Source: CAZAEL01 sp964484135
GTDB taxonomy: Bacteria; Elusimicrobiota; Elusimicrobia; FEN-1173
DNA: 22,804 nucleotides
Reading direction: 5' to 3'
Assembly: GCA_964484135.1 (NCBI GenBank)
Contig: CAZAEL010000037.1
Span: forward strand, 1 to 22,804
The position numbers and the translations under genes were made by a program. A model generated the notes under the pieces. It was not told the origin of the DNA, ran no database searches, and saw nothing but the letters and a program-made list of their open reading frames with translations. Shown here piece after piece: positions 1 through 7,071 of the stretch (its first letter is position 1; each line of letters begins with the position of its first letter).

Positions 1-62
1 CGGGGGATTCAGGCGAAAAGCCCAAAGTGCCGGATTTGAAGAACATCTTCAAGAAACGCTGA
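1..62 (+). CDS. C-terminal end of an unidentified protein (partial)
   Basis: The frame from base 3 is open into the window and stops with TGA at 60-62. The last 19 residues are charged and Lys-rich, ending in NIFKKR. It lies 7 bases before the ppnP start, in the same direction, so the two may be co-transcribed. Too little is visible to name a family. A chance open frame cannot be excluded over such a short stretch, but the tight spacing to ppnP favours a real gene end. Confidence 0.4.
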   Translation, partial: GDSGEKPKVPDLKNIFKKR

Positions 63-69
63 CCTTCCC

Positions 70-393
70 TTGCCCCTCCCCGAAAACATTTCCGGCGTCT
101 CCGTCAAGCTCAAGGCCAACGTCTATTTCGACGGCGGGGTGGTGAGCCACACCCTCCTGCACAAGGACGGCAAGAAGCAGACCGTGGGCCTCATCCGGCC
201 GGGCACTTACAAGTTCAACACGGACGTGCCGGAGCGCATGGACATCATCGCCGGCGACTGCAAGGTCAAGCAGGCCGGCGAAACCGCGTGGAAACCCTAC
301 GCCGCGGGGCAGACCTTCAACGTGCCGGGCAAATCCTCTTTTGAAATCTCCGTCCAACAAGGCCTCTGCGAATACCTCTGCAGTTTCGAGTAG
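70..393 (+). CDS. ppnP: Pyrimidine/purine nucleoside phosphorylase PpnP (DUF1255, cupin fold)
   Basis: This 107-residue protein matches the small PpnP/YaiE family (about 94 residues in E. coli). It has the family hallmarks ANVYFDGGVVSHT near the N-terminus, GTYKFNTDVPERMDIIAGD in the middle, and AGQTFNVPGKSSFEI followed by a Cys/Leu-rich YLCSFE end. The family phosphorolyses nucleosides to free base and ribose-1-phosphate and acts in the cytoplasm in nucleoside salvage. The start chosen is TTG at 70, because the first in-frame ATG (238) would remove half of the cupin barrel. No strong ribosome-binding site is visible, and the gene begins just after the preceding stop, suggesting translational coupling. 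The family assignment is confident; the exact start is less so. Confidence 0.88.
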   Translation: MPLPENISGVSVKLKANVYFDGGVVSHTLLHKDGKKQTVGLIRPGTYKFNTDVPERMDIIAGDCKVKQAGETAWKPYAAGQTFNVPGKSSFEISVQQGLCEYLCSFE

Positions 394-487
394 CCGCAAA
401 TCTCCGGCAACACCTTCGTCCTTCCTTTTCCAAAACCCGTTTCAGCCTTGTGGCGCTTTTTCTTCCTCGAAAGGGGCCCTGGGCCCG

Positions 488-517
488 TTGACAACCAACC
501 CCCGCAGGGGCTATCCT
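488..517 (+). promoter_or_regulatory. Sigma70-type promoter for the aldo/keto reductase gene
   Basis: A perfect TTGACA lies at 488-493 and TATCCT at 512-517, with an 18-base spacer. The ATG at 526 is only 9 bases beyond the -10 box, so the predicted transcript would start at or almost at the start codon (leaderless or nearly so). The 132-base gap 394-525 holds nothing else recognisable apart from a GGGCCC-rich palindrome at 474-486. Confidence 0.5.
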
Positions 518-525
518 GAAAATTC

Positions 526-1398
526 ATGCACACGCGACCTTTGGGAAATTCGGGCCTGAACGTGGGTTGCATCGGGCTGGGGGCCATGCCTTTGTCCGTG
601 GCCGGGCGGCCGGAAGAGAAGGACGCCATCCGGATCATCCACGCGGCCCTGGACCTGGGCATGACCCTCATCGACACCGCGGACGTGTACTGCCTGGGCG
701 AAAAGGACATCGGCCACAACGAACGCCTCATCGCCAAGGCCCTGAAAAAATGGAAAGGCCGGCGGGACCGCGTGGTGGTGGCCACCAAAGGCGGGTTGGA
801 GAGGCCGGGCGGGGACTGGGTGCGGAACGGCGACCCCAAGCACCTGAAGGCCGCCTGCGACAAGAGCCTCAAAGCCCTGGGCGTGGACAGCATCGCTTTA
901 TACCAGTACCACGCGCCGGACGAAAAAGTCCCTTTCACGGACAGCGTGGGCGCGCTGGCGGACCTGAAGAAGAAGGGCAAAATCCAAAACGTGGGCCTTT
1001 CCAACGTGGACGTGAAGCACGTCAAACAGGCGGAAAAGATCGTTCCCATCGCCAGCGTTCAGAACGCCTGCAACGTCTTCGATAGGAAAGCCGTATCGGA
1101 GGGCGTGGTGGCGCACTGCGAGGCCCGCGGCATCGCGTTCCTGCCCTACAGCACGGTGGGCGGCCACCGAAACCACGCGCGGACCCAGGACAACCCCACC
1201 CTCAAAATGATCGCGGACCGGCACGACGCCACCCCGTACCAGGTCTGTCTGGCCTGGCTCCTGGCCCTGTCCCCCGTGGTGATCCCCATCCCCGGCGCCA
1301 GCCGCGTGGCCAGCGCGACGTCTTCCGCGGCCGCGGCGGACCTGAGGCTCGCTCCCCACGACCTGGACCTTCTGAACCGCTCCTTGTCCCCCGCCTAA
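526..1398 (+). CDS. Aldo/keto reductase family oxidoreductase
   Basis: The 290-residue protein is a typical (beta/alpha)8 aldo/keto reductase, an NADPH-dependent carbonyl reductase of unknown substrate. The catalytic tetrad is visible: Asp50 and Tyr55 in DTADVY, Lys88 in ATKGG and His129 in YQYHAPD. The cofactor-binding end is present as VVIPIPGASRV, with the following Ala-rich helix. The N-terminus RPLGNSGLNVGCIGLGAMPL is the usual first strand of the family, which fixes the start. The protein is slightly shorter than the 310-330 residues common in the family. It has no signal peptide and should be cytoplasmic. It ends 9 bases before asnB and may share a transcript with it, but no shared pathway is evident. 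Confidence 0.9.
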   Translation: MHTRPLGNSGLNVGCIGLGAMPLSVAGRPEEKDAIRIIHAALDLGMTLIDTADVYCLGEKDIGHNERLIAKALKKWKGRRDRVVVATKGGLERPGGDWVRNGDPKHLKAACDKSLKALGVDSIALYQYHAPDEKVPFTDSVGALADLKKKGKIQNVGLSNVDVKHVKQAEKIVPIASVQNACNVFDRKAVSEGVVAHCEARGIAFLPYSTVGGHRNHARTQDNPTLKMIADRHDATPYQVCLAWLLALSPVVIPIPGASRVASATSSAAAADLRLAPHDLDLLNRSLSPA

Positions 1399-1407
1399 GC
1401 CCGGAAC

Positions 1408-3324
1408 ATGTGCGGCGTCGCCGGCGTCCTGAGCCTGAAGTCGAACATCACGGAGGACGACCTCCGGAACGTGCGGAACATGACCGCGTCCCTGCGGCAC
1501 AGGGGCCCGGACAGCGAAGGGGCCTGGCACGACGAGCGCGCGGCCCTGGGCAACACGCGCCTGACCATCCTGGACCTCACGGACAACGGCAACCTGCCCA
1601 TGGGCAACGACGGCCGGACGGTGTGGATCGCGTACAACGGGGAGGTGACGAACTTCCGGGAACTGAAGGCCCAGTTCCGCCTGGAGGAGAAGTACCGGTT
1701 CCATTCCACCTCCGACACCGAGGTGCTTCTCCACCTGTACGAGGAGCTGGGCATCGATTTCCTGAGGCACCTCTCCGGCATGTTCGCCTTCTGCCTGTAC
1801 GACAAGCGGATCGGCAAGGCGTACGTGGTGCGGGACTTCTACGGCACGCGGCCCCTCTTCACCATGGCCCGCGGGGACCGGCTCTATTTCGCCTCCGAGA
1901 TCAAGGCCTTCCTGGACCTGCCGGGCTTCGACGAGAAGCTGGACCACCAGGCCCTGTACGACTACCTGTCCCTGGCGTACATCCCGGGCCGACGCACGCC
2001 GTTCGAGAAAATCCGGGAAGTCCTGGGCGGGCACCTCCTGGAGGTGGACACGGCCAAGGGGACCGTCTCGGAGAGGGAGTACTACCGCGTCCATTTCGCG
2101 CCGGACCCCTCCTTGCGGGAGGAGGAAACGGCCCGCGCCCTGCACGACCGGATGCTGGACGCGGTGCGGCGGAACCTCATCTCGGACGCGCCCCTGGGCC
2201 TGACGCTTTCCGGCGGGTTCGACACCGGCGCCATCCTGGGACTGACCCACGAGCTGGGCGCGGCCCAAGGCATCCACACCTTCTCCATCAAGATGAACGA
2301 GCCCAGCTTCGACGAATCCCGGTACCAGCGCCTCCTGGCGGACCGGTTCAAGCCCATCCACCACGAGATCGCCGTCAACCCTTCCGACGTCCTGGAGCAC
2401 CTGGTCCGGCACATGGCGTACATGGACGAACCCACGGGCGACGGTGCCGCCGTGCCCAACTACCTGCTGGCCCGGGAGGCGAAGAAATACGTCAAGGTGC
2501 TGCTCTCCGGCGAGGGAGGGGACGAGGTCTTCAACGCGTATGAGACCCACGGCGCCTTCAAGGCGCGGAAGCTGTACCGGCGCTGGGTGCCGGCCCCCCT
2601 GCGGAAACTCGCCGCGGCCGCGGCCCGCCGGCTGCCCGTGTCCCACAAGAAACTGAGCCTGGACTTCGTGGCCAAACGCTTCACCGAGGGGGCGGAGCGG
2701 GACGCGCCGGAGGCCCACCTGTTCTGGCGGCACGTGCTCACGGAGGAGGAAAAAAAACGGCTCCTCCGCCGCTCGGACTTCCCCCGCACGGACAGGCTCT
2801 TCCGCGAAATGTTCGACAGCCTCCCCTTCGAGGACGAGCTGAACAGGATTTCGTACGTGGACATGAAGTACTACTTCATCGACGACCTGATGGTGAAGAA
2901 CGACCGCATGTTCATGGCCCACTCCGTGGAGGCCCGCTTTCCCTACATGGACCGTCTGCTGGTGGAGTTCGTGGGCCGCATCCCGTCCTCCCTGCGGATC
3001 AAGGGCTTCCAGCGGAGGTACATCCAAAAACAGGCCATGCGGCACGTCATGCCGGACGGGATTTTGAGGCGGAAAAACATGGGGCTGGAGATGCCCCACT
3101 CGCTCTGGTTCCTCAAGGATTTCCGCGCCGCGGCCGAGCGATATTTCTCCCGGGAGAGCGTGGAAAGGAGCGGCCTGCTGGACCACGCCGCGGTGGAGGC
3201 CCTCTGGCGGGAGCACCTGGCCTTCCGGCGGGACAACGGCCGGGCCCTCTGGTGCATCCTCATCTTCCTGGTCTGGTTCGACCTCTTCGTTTACAACCGG
3301 GACCACAAAAAATACCGCGCCTGA
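1408..3324 (+). CDS. asnB: Asparagine synthetase, glutamine-hydrolysing (AsnB family)
   Basis: The 638-residue protein begins MCGVAGV, so Cys2 becomes the N-terminal nucleophile of the Ntn glutaminase domain (about residues 2-210, with RHRGPD and AYNGEVTNF motifs). This also fixes the start. The synthetase domain follows, with the PP-loop at 268-273 and the conserved LLSGEGGDEVFNAY and VEARFPYMD segments. The enzyme makes asparagine from aspartate, ATP and glutamine. The length matches the longer AsnB/AsnO forms rather than the 554-residue E. coli AsnB. The PP-loop reads SGGFDT where SGGxDS is usual, a conservative Ser-to-Thr change. Some paralogues of this length amidate cell-wall or surface polysaccharide precursors, so a specialised acceptor is possible. 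No other polysaccharide genes are nearby. Confidence 0.9.
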   Translation: MCGVAGVLSLKSNITEDDLRNVRNMTASLRHRGPDSEGAWHDERAALGNTRLTILDLTDNGNLPMGNDGRTVWIAYNGEVTNFRELKAQFRLEEKYRFHSTSDTEVLLHLYEELGIDFLRHLSGMFAFCLYDKRIGKAYVVRDFYGTRPLFTMARGDRLYFASEIKAFLDLPGFDEKLDHQALYDYLSLAYIPGRRTPFEKIREVLGGHLLEVDTAKGTVSEREYYRVHFAPDPSLREEETARALHDRMLDAVRRNLISDAPLGLTLSGGFDTGAILGLTHELGAAQGIHTFSIKMNEPSFDESRYQRLLADRFKPIHHEIAVNPSDVLEHLVRHMAYMDEPTGDGAAVPNYLLAREAKKYVKVLLSGEGGDEVFNAYETHGAFKARKLYRRWVPAPLRKLAAAAARRLPVSHKKLSLDFVAKRFTEGAERDAPEAHLFWRHVLTEEEKKRLLRRSDFPRTDRLFREMFDSLPFEDELNRISYVDMKYYFIDDLMVKNDRMFMAHSVEARFPYMDRLLVEFVGRIPSSLRIKGFQRRYIQKQAMRHVMPDGILRRKNMGLEMPHSLWFLKDFRAAAERYFSRESVERSGLLDHAAVEALWREHLAFRRDNGRALWCILIFLVWFDLFVYNRDHKKYRA

Positions 3325-3337
3325 CGGGATTTGCCGT

Positions 3338-3373
3338 CGGCGGTTTGACGCCACCGCCGGCATCTGGTAAACT
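3338..3373 (+). promoter_or_regulatory. Promoter of dnaX with its -35 box in a hairpin loop
   Basis: TTGACG (3345-3350) and TAAACT (3368-3373) are separated by 17 bases, a good sigma70-type promoter whose start would leave a leader of about 26 bases before the dnaX ATG. The -35 box sits in the loop of a 7-bp inverted repeat, CGGCGGT at 3338-3344 and ACCGCCG at 3353-3359. The hairpin has no T-run, so it does not look like an asnB terminator. It could be an operator or simply GC-rich coincidence. Confidence 0.55.
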
Positions 3374-3405
3374 GGCCTGCGTCCCTTCCTCCTGAGAGAA
3401 TCTCA

Positions 3406-5256
3406 ATGTCCTATCTCGTCCTGGCGCGCAAATATCGTCCCCAGACCTTCGAAGAACTCGTGGGCCAGGAGCACGTCACCACCACCCTGGTCAACGCGCT
3501 CAAGGCCCAACGGCTGGCCCACGCGTACGTGTTCTCGGGGCCGCGCGGCTGCGGCAAGACCACCACGGCGCGCATCCTGGCCAAGGCGCTGAACTGCGCC
3601 AAGGGCCCCACGCCCGCGCCCTGCGGCCAATGCCCCCAGTGCCGGGAAATCGCCTCCGGCGCCTCGCCCGACGACGTGCTGGAGATCGACGGCGCCTCCA
3701 ACCGCGGCATCGACCAGATCCGCGAGCTGCGGGACACCGTCAAATACGCCCCGGCCCGCAGCCGCCACCGCATCTACATCATCGACGAGGCCCACCAAAT
3801 CACGGAGGCGGGCTTCAACGCCCTCCTGAAGACGCTGGAAGAGCCCCCGCCCCACGCCGTGTTCATGATGGCCACCACCGAAGCGCAAAAGATCCCCCCC
3901 ACCATCCTCTCCCGGTGCCAGCGGTTCCAGCTGCGGTCCATCTCCCAGGCCGAGATCCGGAAACAACTGGAAAAGATCGTGAAGGCCGAAAAGCTTTCCG
4001 TGGACGGGGAGGCGCTGGCGGACGTGGCCCGCGCCGCCCACGGCTCCCTGCGGGACGCGTTGTCCCTTTTGGACCAGGTCATCGCCTATTCCCCCGAAGG
4101 GGTGTCCGCCCAGGTGATCCGCTCCCTGCTGGGGCTCCTGCCCCGGGAGACGGTCCTCAACTTCTCCGCGGTGCTGCGGGAAGGCTCGCCCGAAAAGACC
4201 CTCCGGGCCGTGCAAAAAGCCGTGGAGGACGGCTTCGACCTCTTCCAAATGGCCCAGGACCTGCTGGAGCATCGCCACGAGCTCCTGCTGGTCAAAAACG
4301 GCGTGGACAGCCCCCGCCTGGCCGGCGACCAGGGCCTGAAGGCGGAGGCCGCCGCGTACAGCCTGGAGGACCTGGAACGCCATCTGCAGGTCCTCTCCAA
4401 GTGCGTGGAACAGATGCGCCGCAGCGAGTCGCCCCGCGTGACCTTCGAGCTGGCCTGCCTGGACCTGTCCAAAAAAACGCTCGCCCTGGACGACCTGCTG
4501 GACCGGCTGGAGGCGCTGGAACAACGCCTTCAGTCCGGGGCCCCGGCCGCTCCCCCGCTAAAAAAAAAGCCTGACCTGACCGCGGAGGAGGAACCCGGGG
4601 CCGCGGAGAGGCGGCCCGAGCCCGCCCCCGACGCCGCTCCTTCTCCCGTTCCGCCCGCCGCCCCGCCGCCCGTCGTCCGCGTCCCGCCGGCGCCGCCCAA
4701 CGGCGCGGCGTCTCCGGCGGCGCCCCTCCCGGACGGCGCCCTGCTCCGTCCCGACCAGGTGCGCACGGCCTGGGTGCGCCTGCTTGAGGAGGTCGGCCGG
4801 CGCAAGCCTTCCCTGGAAAGCTTCCTCCTGAACGCCCGGTGGGAGGTCCGTCCCAACAACGTGCTCGCCGTGGTCTGCCAGCAGGACTTCCAACGCCTGC
4901 AGGTCCTGTCCCAACAGGGCCTGATCAAGGACATTTTGGGGAAACACCTGGCCGCCGCGTTCCACCTGGAATGCGTCCTGGCGCCGGCGGCGCCGGCCCC
5001 GGCGCAGGACCCCGCCGCCGCGCCGCCCCCCCCGCCGCCCCCTCCCTTGTCCGCGGACACCGAAGAGGTCGAGGTGGAGGACGCCGCCGCATCCGAGGAA
5101 GAGCCCGAAACCCCGTCCCGGACGCCGGCCTCCAACGGCTCGGACGAGAACGGCGCGGAAGCGGACGCCGCCAAATCGGGCGAGCTGGACCCGGGCCTTA
5201 AGAAAGTTTTGGAAAAATTCCGGGGCAAGCTCCGGAAGATCGAGACGCAGGGATGA
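3406..5256 (+). CDS. dnaX: DNA polymerase III subunits tau and gamma (clamp loader)
   Basis: This 616-residue AAA+ ATPase is the clamp-loader motor of the replicative polymerase. Walker A is GPRGCGKTT at 45-53. The zinc-binding cysteines are C64, C73, C76 and C79, spaced as in E. coli. Walker B is IIDEAH around 125-130, and the arginine-finger SRC motif lies in PPTILSRCQRF. After the domain III helices (to about 380) comes a long Pro/Ala/Glu-rich linker, a conserved tau region around 445-525, a seven-Pro run, and an acidic then basic tail that in tau binds the polymerase and helicase. A nine-A tract at the domain III/linker border probably yields a shorter gamma product (see that entry). The gene starts at ATG 3406 behind its own promoter and overlaps recR by ATGA. 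Confidence 0.95.
   Translation: MSYLVLARKYRPQTFEELVGQEHVTTTLVNALKAQRLAHAYVFSGPRGCGKTTTARILAKALNCAKGPTPAPCGQCPQCREIASGASPDDVLEIDGASNRGIDQIRELRDTVKYAPARSRHRIYIIDEAHQITEAGFNALLKTLEEPPPHAVFMMATTEAQKIPPTILSRCQRFQLRSISQAEIRKQLEKIVKAEKLSVDGEALADVARAAHGSLRDALSLLDQVIAYSPEGVSAQVIRSLLGLLPRETVLNFSAVLREGSPEKTLRAVQKAVEDGFDLFQMAQDLLEHRHELLLVKNGVDSPRLAGDQGLKAEAAAYSLEDLERHLQVLSKCVEQMRRSESPRVTFELACLDLSKKTLALDDLLDRLEALEQRLQSGAPAAPPLKKKPDLTAEEEPGAAERRPEPAPDAAPSPVPPAAPPPVVRVPPAPPNGAASPAAPLPDGALLRPDQVRTAWVRLLEEVGRRKPSLESFLLNARWEVRPNNVLAVVCQQDFQRLQVLSQQGLIKDILGKHLAAAFHLECVLAPAAPAPAQDPAAAPPPPPPPPLSADTEEVEVEDAAASEEEPETPSRTPASNGSDENGAEADAAKSGELDPGLKKVLEKFRGKLRKIETQG
4560..4617 (+). other. dnaX slippage/frameshift site for gamma production
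   Basis: Nine A residues run from 4560 to 4568 and are followed by G. In frame they read CTA AAA AAA AAG and contain the E. coli-type heptamer A AAA AAG. The -1 frame then meets GCC TGA (stop 4572-4574), and the +1 frame meets AGC CTG ACC TGA (stop 4577-4579). Slippage either way would therefore end the protein at about 389-391 residues, just after the clamp-loader core. Downstream are two alternative hairpins: CCGCGG 4580-4585 with 4601-4606, and GGGCCGC 4598-4604 with GCGGCCC 4611-4617. No upstream Shine-Dalgarno-like stimulator is seen, which favours transcriptional slippage of the Thermus type over pure ribosomal frameshifting. Confidence 0.7.
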
Positions 5257-5858
5257 CCCGCGCCTGGAACAACCTGGTGTCCGCCATCCTGCGCCTGCCC
5301 GGCGTCGGTCCCAAGATGGCGGAGCGGCTGGCCCTCCACCTCCTGCGCCGGCCGGAAGAGACCCAATCCCTGATCCTGCGGCTGGAGGAGGCCCGGCAAA
5401 GGCTGACCCGCTGCCGCCTGTGCGGAGATTTCATGGAAGCGGAAGGCGACGACGCGCCGCCTTGCGCCCGCTGCCAAGACTCCCAGCGGGACGCCCGCAC
5501 CCTCTGCGTGGTGGAGGAGGTGGGAGACCTGCAGGCCCTGGAAAGAAGCCGCGCCTTCCACGGACGGTACCACGTCCTGGGCGGGGCGCTTTCCGCGCTG
5601 GACGGCGTCGGCCCCCAGGATTTGCGCATCGACGCCCTCTTGGAACGGCTCCGCGCCGGGGAAGTCCAGGAGGTGATCCTGGCCACCAACCCCACGGCCG
5701 AGGGAGAGACCACGGCCACGTACCTGGTGGACCTGCTCAAGCCCCTGGGCGTCTCGGTCACGCGCCTGGCGTACGGCCTGCCCGCCGGAAGCGTGATCCA
5801 ATACGCGGACGAGTTCACCCTGGCCCGGGCCCTGGAAGGCCGTCGGGCCCTCGCCTAG
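5253..5858 (+). CDS. recR: Recombination mediator RecR
   Basis: The 201-residue protein has standard RecR length and order: an N-terminal helix-hairpin-helix around 8-30 (ILRLPGVGPKMAERLALHLL), a Cys4 zinc finger (CRLC and CARC) around 53-72, and a Toprim domain beginning VVEEVGDLQALE and including ILATNPTAEGETTATYL. RecR works with RecO, and often RecF, to load RecA onto single-stranded gaps. The ATG at 5253 overlaps the dnaX stop by 4 bases, so translation is coupled. In most bacteria the small nucleoid protein gene ybaB sits between dnaX and recR; here it is absent from the window. The identification is secure. Confidence 0.95.
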   Translation: MTRAWNNLVSAILRLPGVGPKMAERLALHLLRRPEETQSLILRLEEARQRLTRCRLCGDFMEAEGDDAPPCARCQDSQRDARTLCVVEEVGDLQALERSRAFHGRYHVLGGALSALDGVGPQDLRIDALLERLRAGEVQEVILATNPTAEGETTATYLVDLLKPLGVSVTRLAYGLPAGSVIQYADEFTLARALEGRRALA

Positions 5859-5866
5859 ACGCGCCC

Positions 5867-6247
5867 GTGGAAAAATCCCCGGGCTCCGCCAAAATTCTCA
5901 TCGCGGACGACGACCGCGACATGACGGACCTGTTGCGGGAAATCCTCGCGAAGGAAGGCTATTCCGTGTCCACCGTGCACGACGGCCAGGCCGCGGTGGA
6001 GGCGCACCGGACGATCCAGCCCGACCTTATGATCCTGGACGTCGCCATGCCCCTCAAGGACGGCCTGGAGGTCTGCCAGGAAGTGCGGCGGCGGGACAAG
6101 CGGGTCCTGATCCTCATGCTCACGGGACAGAAGGCCCAGGTCAACACCGTGGCCGGTCTCAAGGCCGGCGCGGACGGATACATGGCCAAGCCCTGCGGCT
6201 CCAAGGAACTGGTGGCGCGCGTGCGGTCGCTGTTGCGCCGTCTTTAG
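5867..6247 (+). CDS. Single-domain response regulator (CheY-like receiver)
   Basis: The protein has 126 residues and is almost entirely a receiver domain. It has the acidic pocket DDD at 14-16, phosphoacceptor Asp58 (ILDVAMP), Thr86 (LMLTG), Tyr105 and Lys108 in the YMAKP motif. There is no output domain, so it should act by protein contact or as a phosphorelay step. I take GTG at 5867 as the start, 8 bases after the recR stop. The frame is open further upstream, but only as a shadow inside recR. The protein resembles the receiver of the PhoB homologue that follows 16 bases later, so the pair may be a duplication. Its kinase is unknown; the nearby PhoR-like kinase is the obvious candidate. 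Confidence 0.82.
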   Translation: MEKSPGSAKILIADDDRDMTDLLREILAKEGYSVSTVHDGQAAVEAHRTIQPDLMILDVAMPLKDGLEVCQEVRRRDKRVLILMLTGQKAQVNTVAGLKAGADGYMAKPCGSKELVARVRSLLRRL

Positions 6248-6263
6248 AAAAGAGAGGCCAAAA

Positions 6264-6950
6264 ATGTCGAAGGCCAAGGTTTTGGTCGTTGAGGACGAAA
6301 AGGACATCTCCAAGCTTTTGAAGTACAACCTGGAGAAAGAAGGCTATCTCGTCCTGTCCGCCAACGACGGGGAGGAGGCGGTGGGCCTTTTCCGCCGGGA
6401 AAAACCCCGTCTGGTGCTCCTGGACCTCATGCTGCCCAAGGTGGACGGCCTGGAAGTCTGCCGCCTGATCCGGGGCGACGACAAAAAGATCCCCATCCTC
6501 ATGCTGACGGCCAAGAACGCGGAGGTGGACAAGATCGTGGGCCTGGAGATGGGGGCGGACGACTACGTGACCAAGCCCTTTTCCGTCAAAGAAGTGGTCA
6601 CCCGCGTCAAAACGCTGCTCCGCCGCACCGCCTGGGAGGAGACGCCCGCCTCCGCCCTGACCGCGGGGGGCCTGGAGATGAACACCGAAACCTACGAAGT
6701 CCGGGTCAACAAGAAACCGGTCGGCCTGACGTCCAAGGAGTTCGAGCTGCTCAAGGTCCTCTGGCTGGCCCGCGGCAAGGCCCTCACGAGGGAGGACCTG
6801 CTGGAAAAGGTCTGGGGCTACGACCGGGCCGCGGACATCGACACCCGCACCGTGGACCAGCACATGGCGCGCCTGCGCGGCAAGCTGGGCCCGGAGAAAA
6901 AACGGGTGACGACCGTCAAGAACATCGGGTACCGCTTCATCGCGAAATGA
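6264..6950 (+). CDS. phoB: PhoB-type response regulator, OmpR family
   Basis: The protein has 228 residues. The N-terminal receiver carries the acidic pair E10-D11, phosphoacceptor Asp54 (LLDLMLP), Thr82 and Lys104 (VTKPF). A C-terminal winged-helix DNA-binding domain spans about 130-226, with the typical LTSKEFELLKVL and RTVDQHMARLRGKLG segments and the GYRF end. With a PhoR-like kinase and the whole pst-phoU cluster downstream, it is most likely the phosphate regulator PhoB, which binds direct-repeat Pho boxes. One such box precedes pstS. A moderate ribosome-binding site (AGAGAGG) lies before ATG 6264. The stop is followed at once by the tandem repeat that separates it from phoR. Confidence 0.88.
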   Translation: MSKAKVLVVEDEKDISKLLKYNLEKEGYLVLSANDGEEAVGLFRREKPRLVLLDLMLPKVDGLEVCRLIRGDDKKIPILMLTAKNAEVDKIVGLEMGADDYVTKPFSVKEVVTRVKTLLRRTAWEETPASALTAGGLEMNTETYEVRVNKKPVGLTSKEFELLKVLWLARGKALTREDLLEKVWGYDRAADIDTRTVDQHMARLRGKLGPEKKRVTTVKNIGYRFIAK

Positions 6951-6954
6951 CCCT

Positions 6955-7071
6955 CATCACCTGCCTCGGAACCGCAGGTTCCGCCATTGACGGAAAGGCG
7001 GGTGATGGGGTGATCCCATCACCCGTCTCGGAACCACAGGTTCCGCCGCTGGCGGAAAGGCGGGTGATGGG
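6955..7071 (+). repeat. Two tandem palindromic repeat units, cloverleaf-like, between phoB and phoR
   Basis: Two similar units with a 62-base period fill the phoB-phoR gap. Each has an outer stem: 6955-6965 with 6997-7007, and 7015-7027 with 7059-7071 (11 perfect pairs at the base, then one GU and one GC). Each also has an inner hairpin GGAACC-N3-GGTTCC (6968-6982 and 7030-7044). A second inner stem competes for the same bases: in unit 2, TTCCGCC at 7041-7047 can instead pair with GGCGGAA at 7051-7057. The right arm of unit 2 ends on the base before the phoR ATG, so it covers the phoR ribosome-binding region. The form suggests a REP-like dispersed repeat, but no further copy was seen in this window. 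Confidence 0.75.

Noticed and set aside
3338..3361. Terminator after asnB
   Set aside because: The hairpin has no T-run on either side, and its loop holds the dnaX -35 box, so a promoter-associated palindrome is the better reading.
898..3363. A very long open frame antisense to the aldo/keto reductase and asnB genes
   Set aside because: It is the codon-bias shadow of GC-rich genes. Its translation is repetitive Val/Gln/Gly/Arg-rich with no domain, and the plus-strand proteins are unmistakable. The same applies to the antisense frame at 4530-5801 over dnaX and recR.
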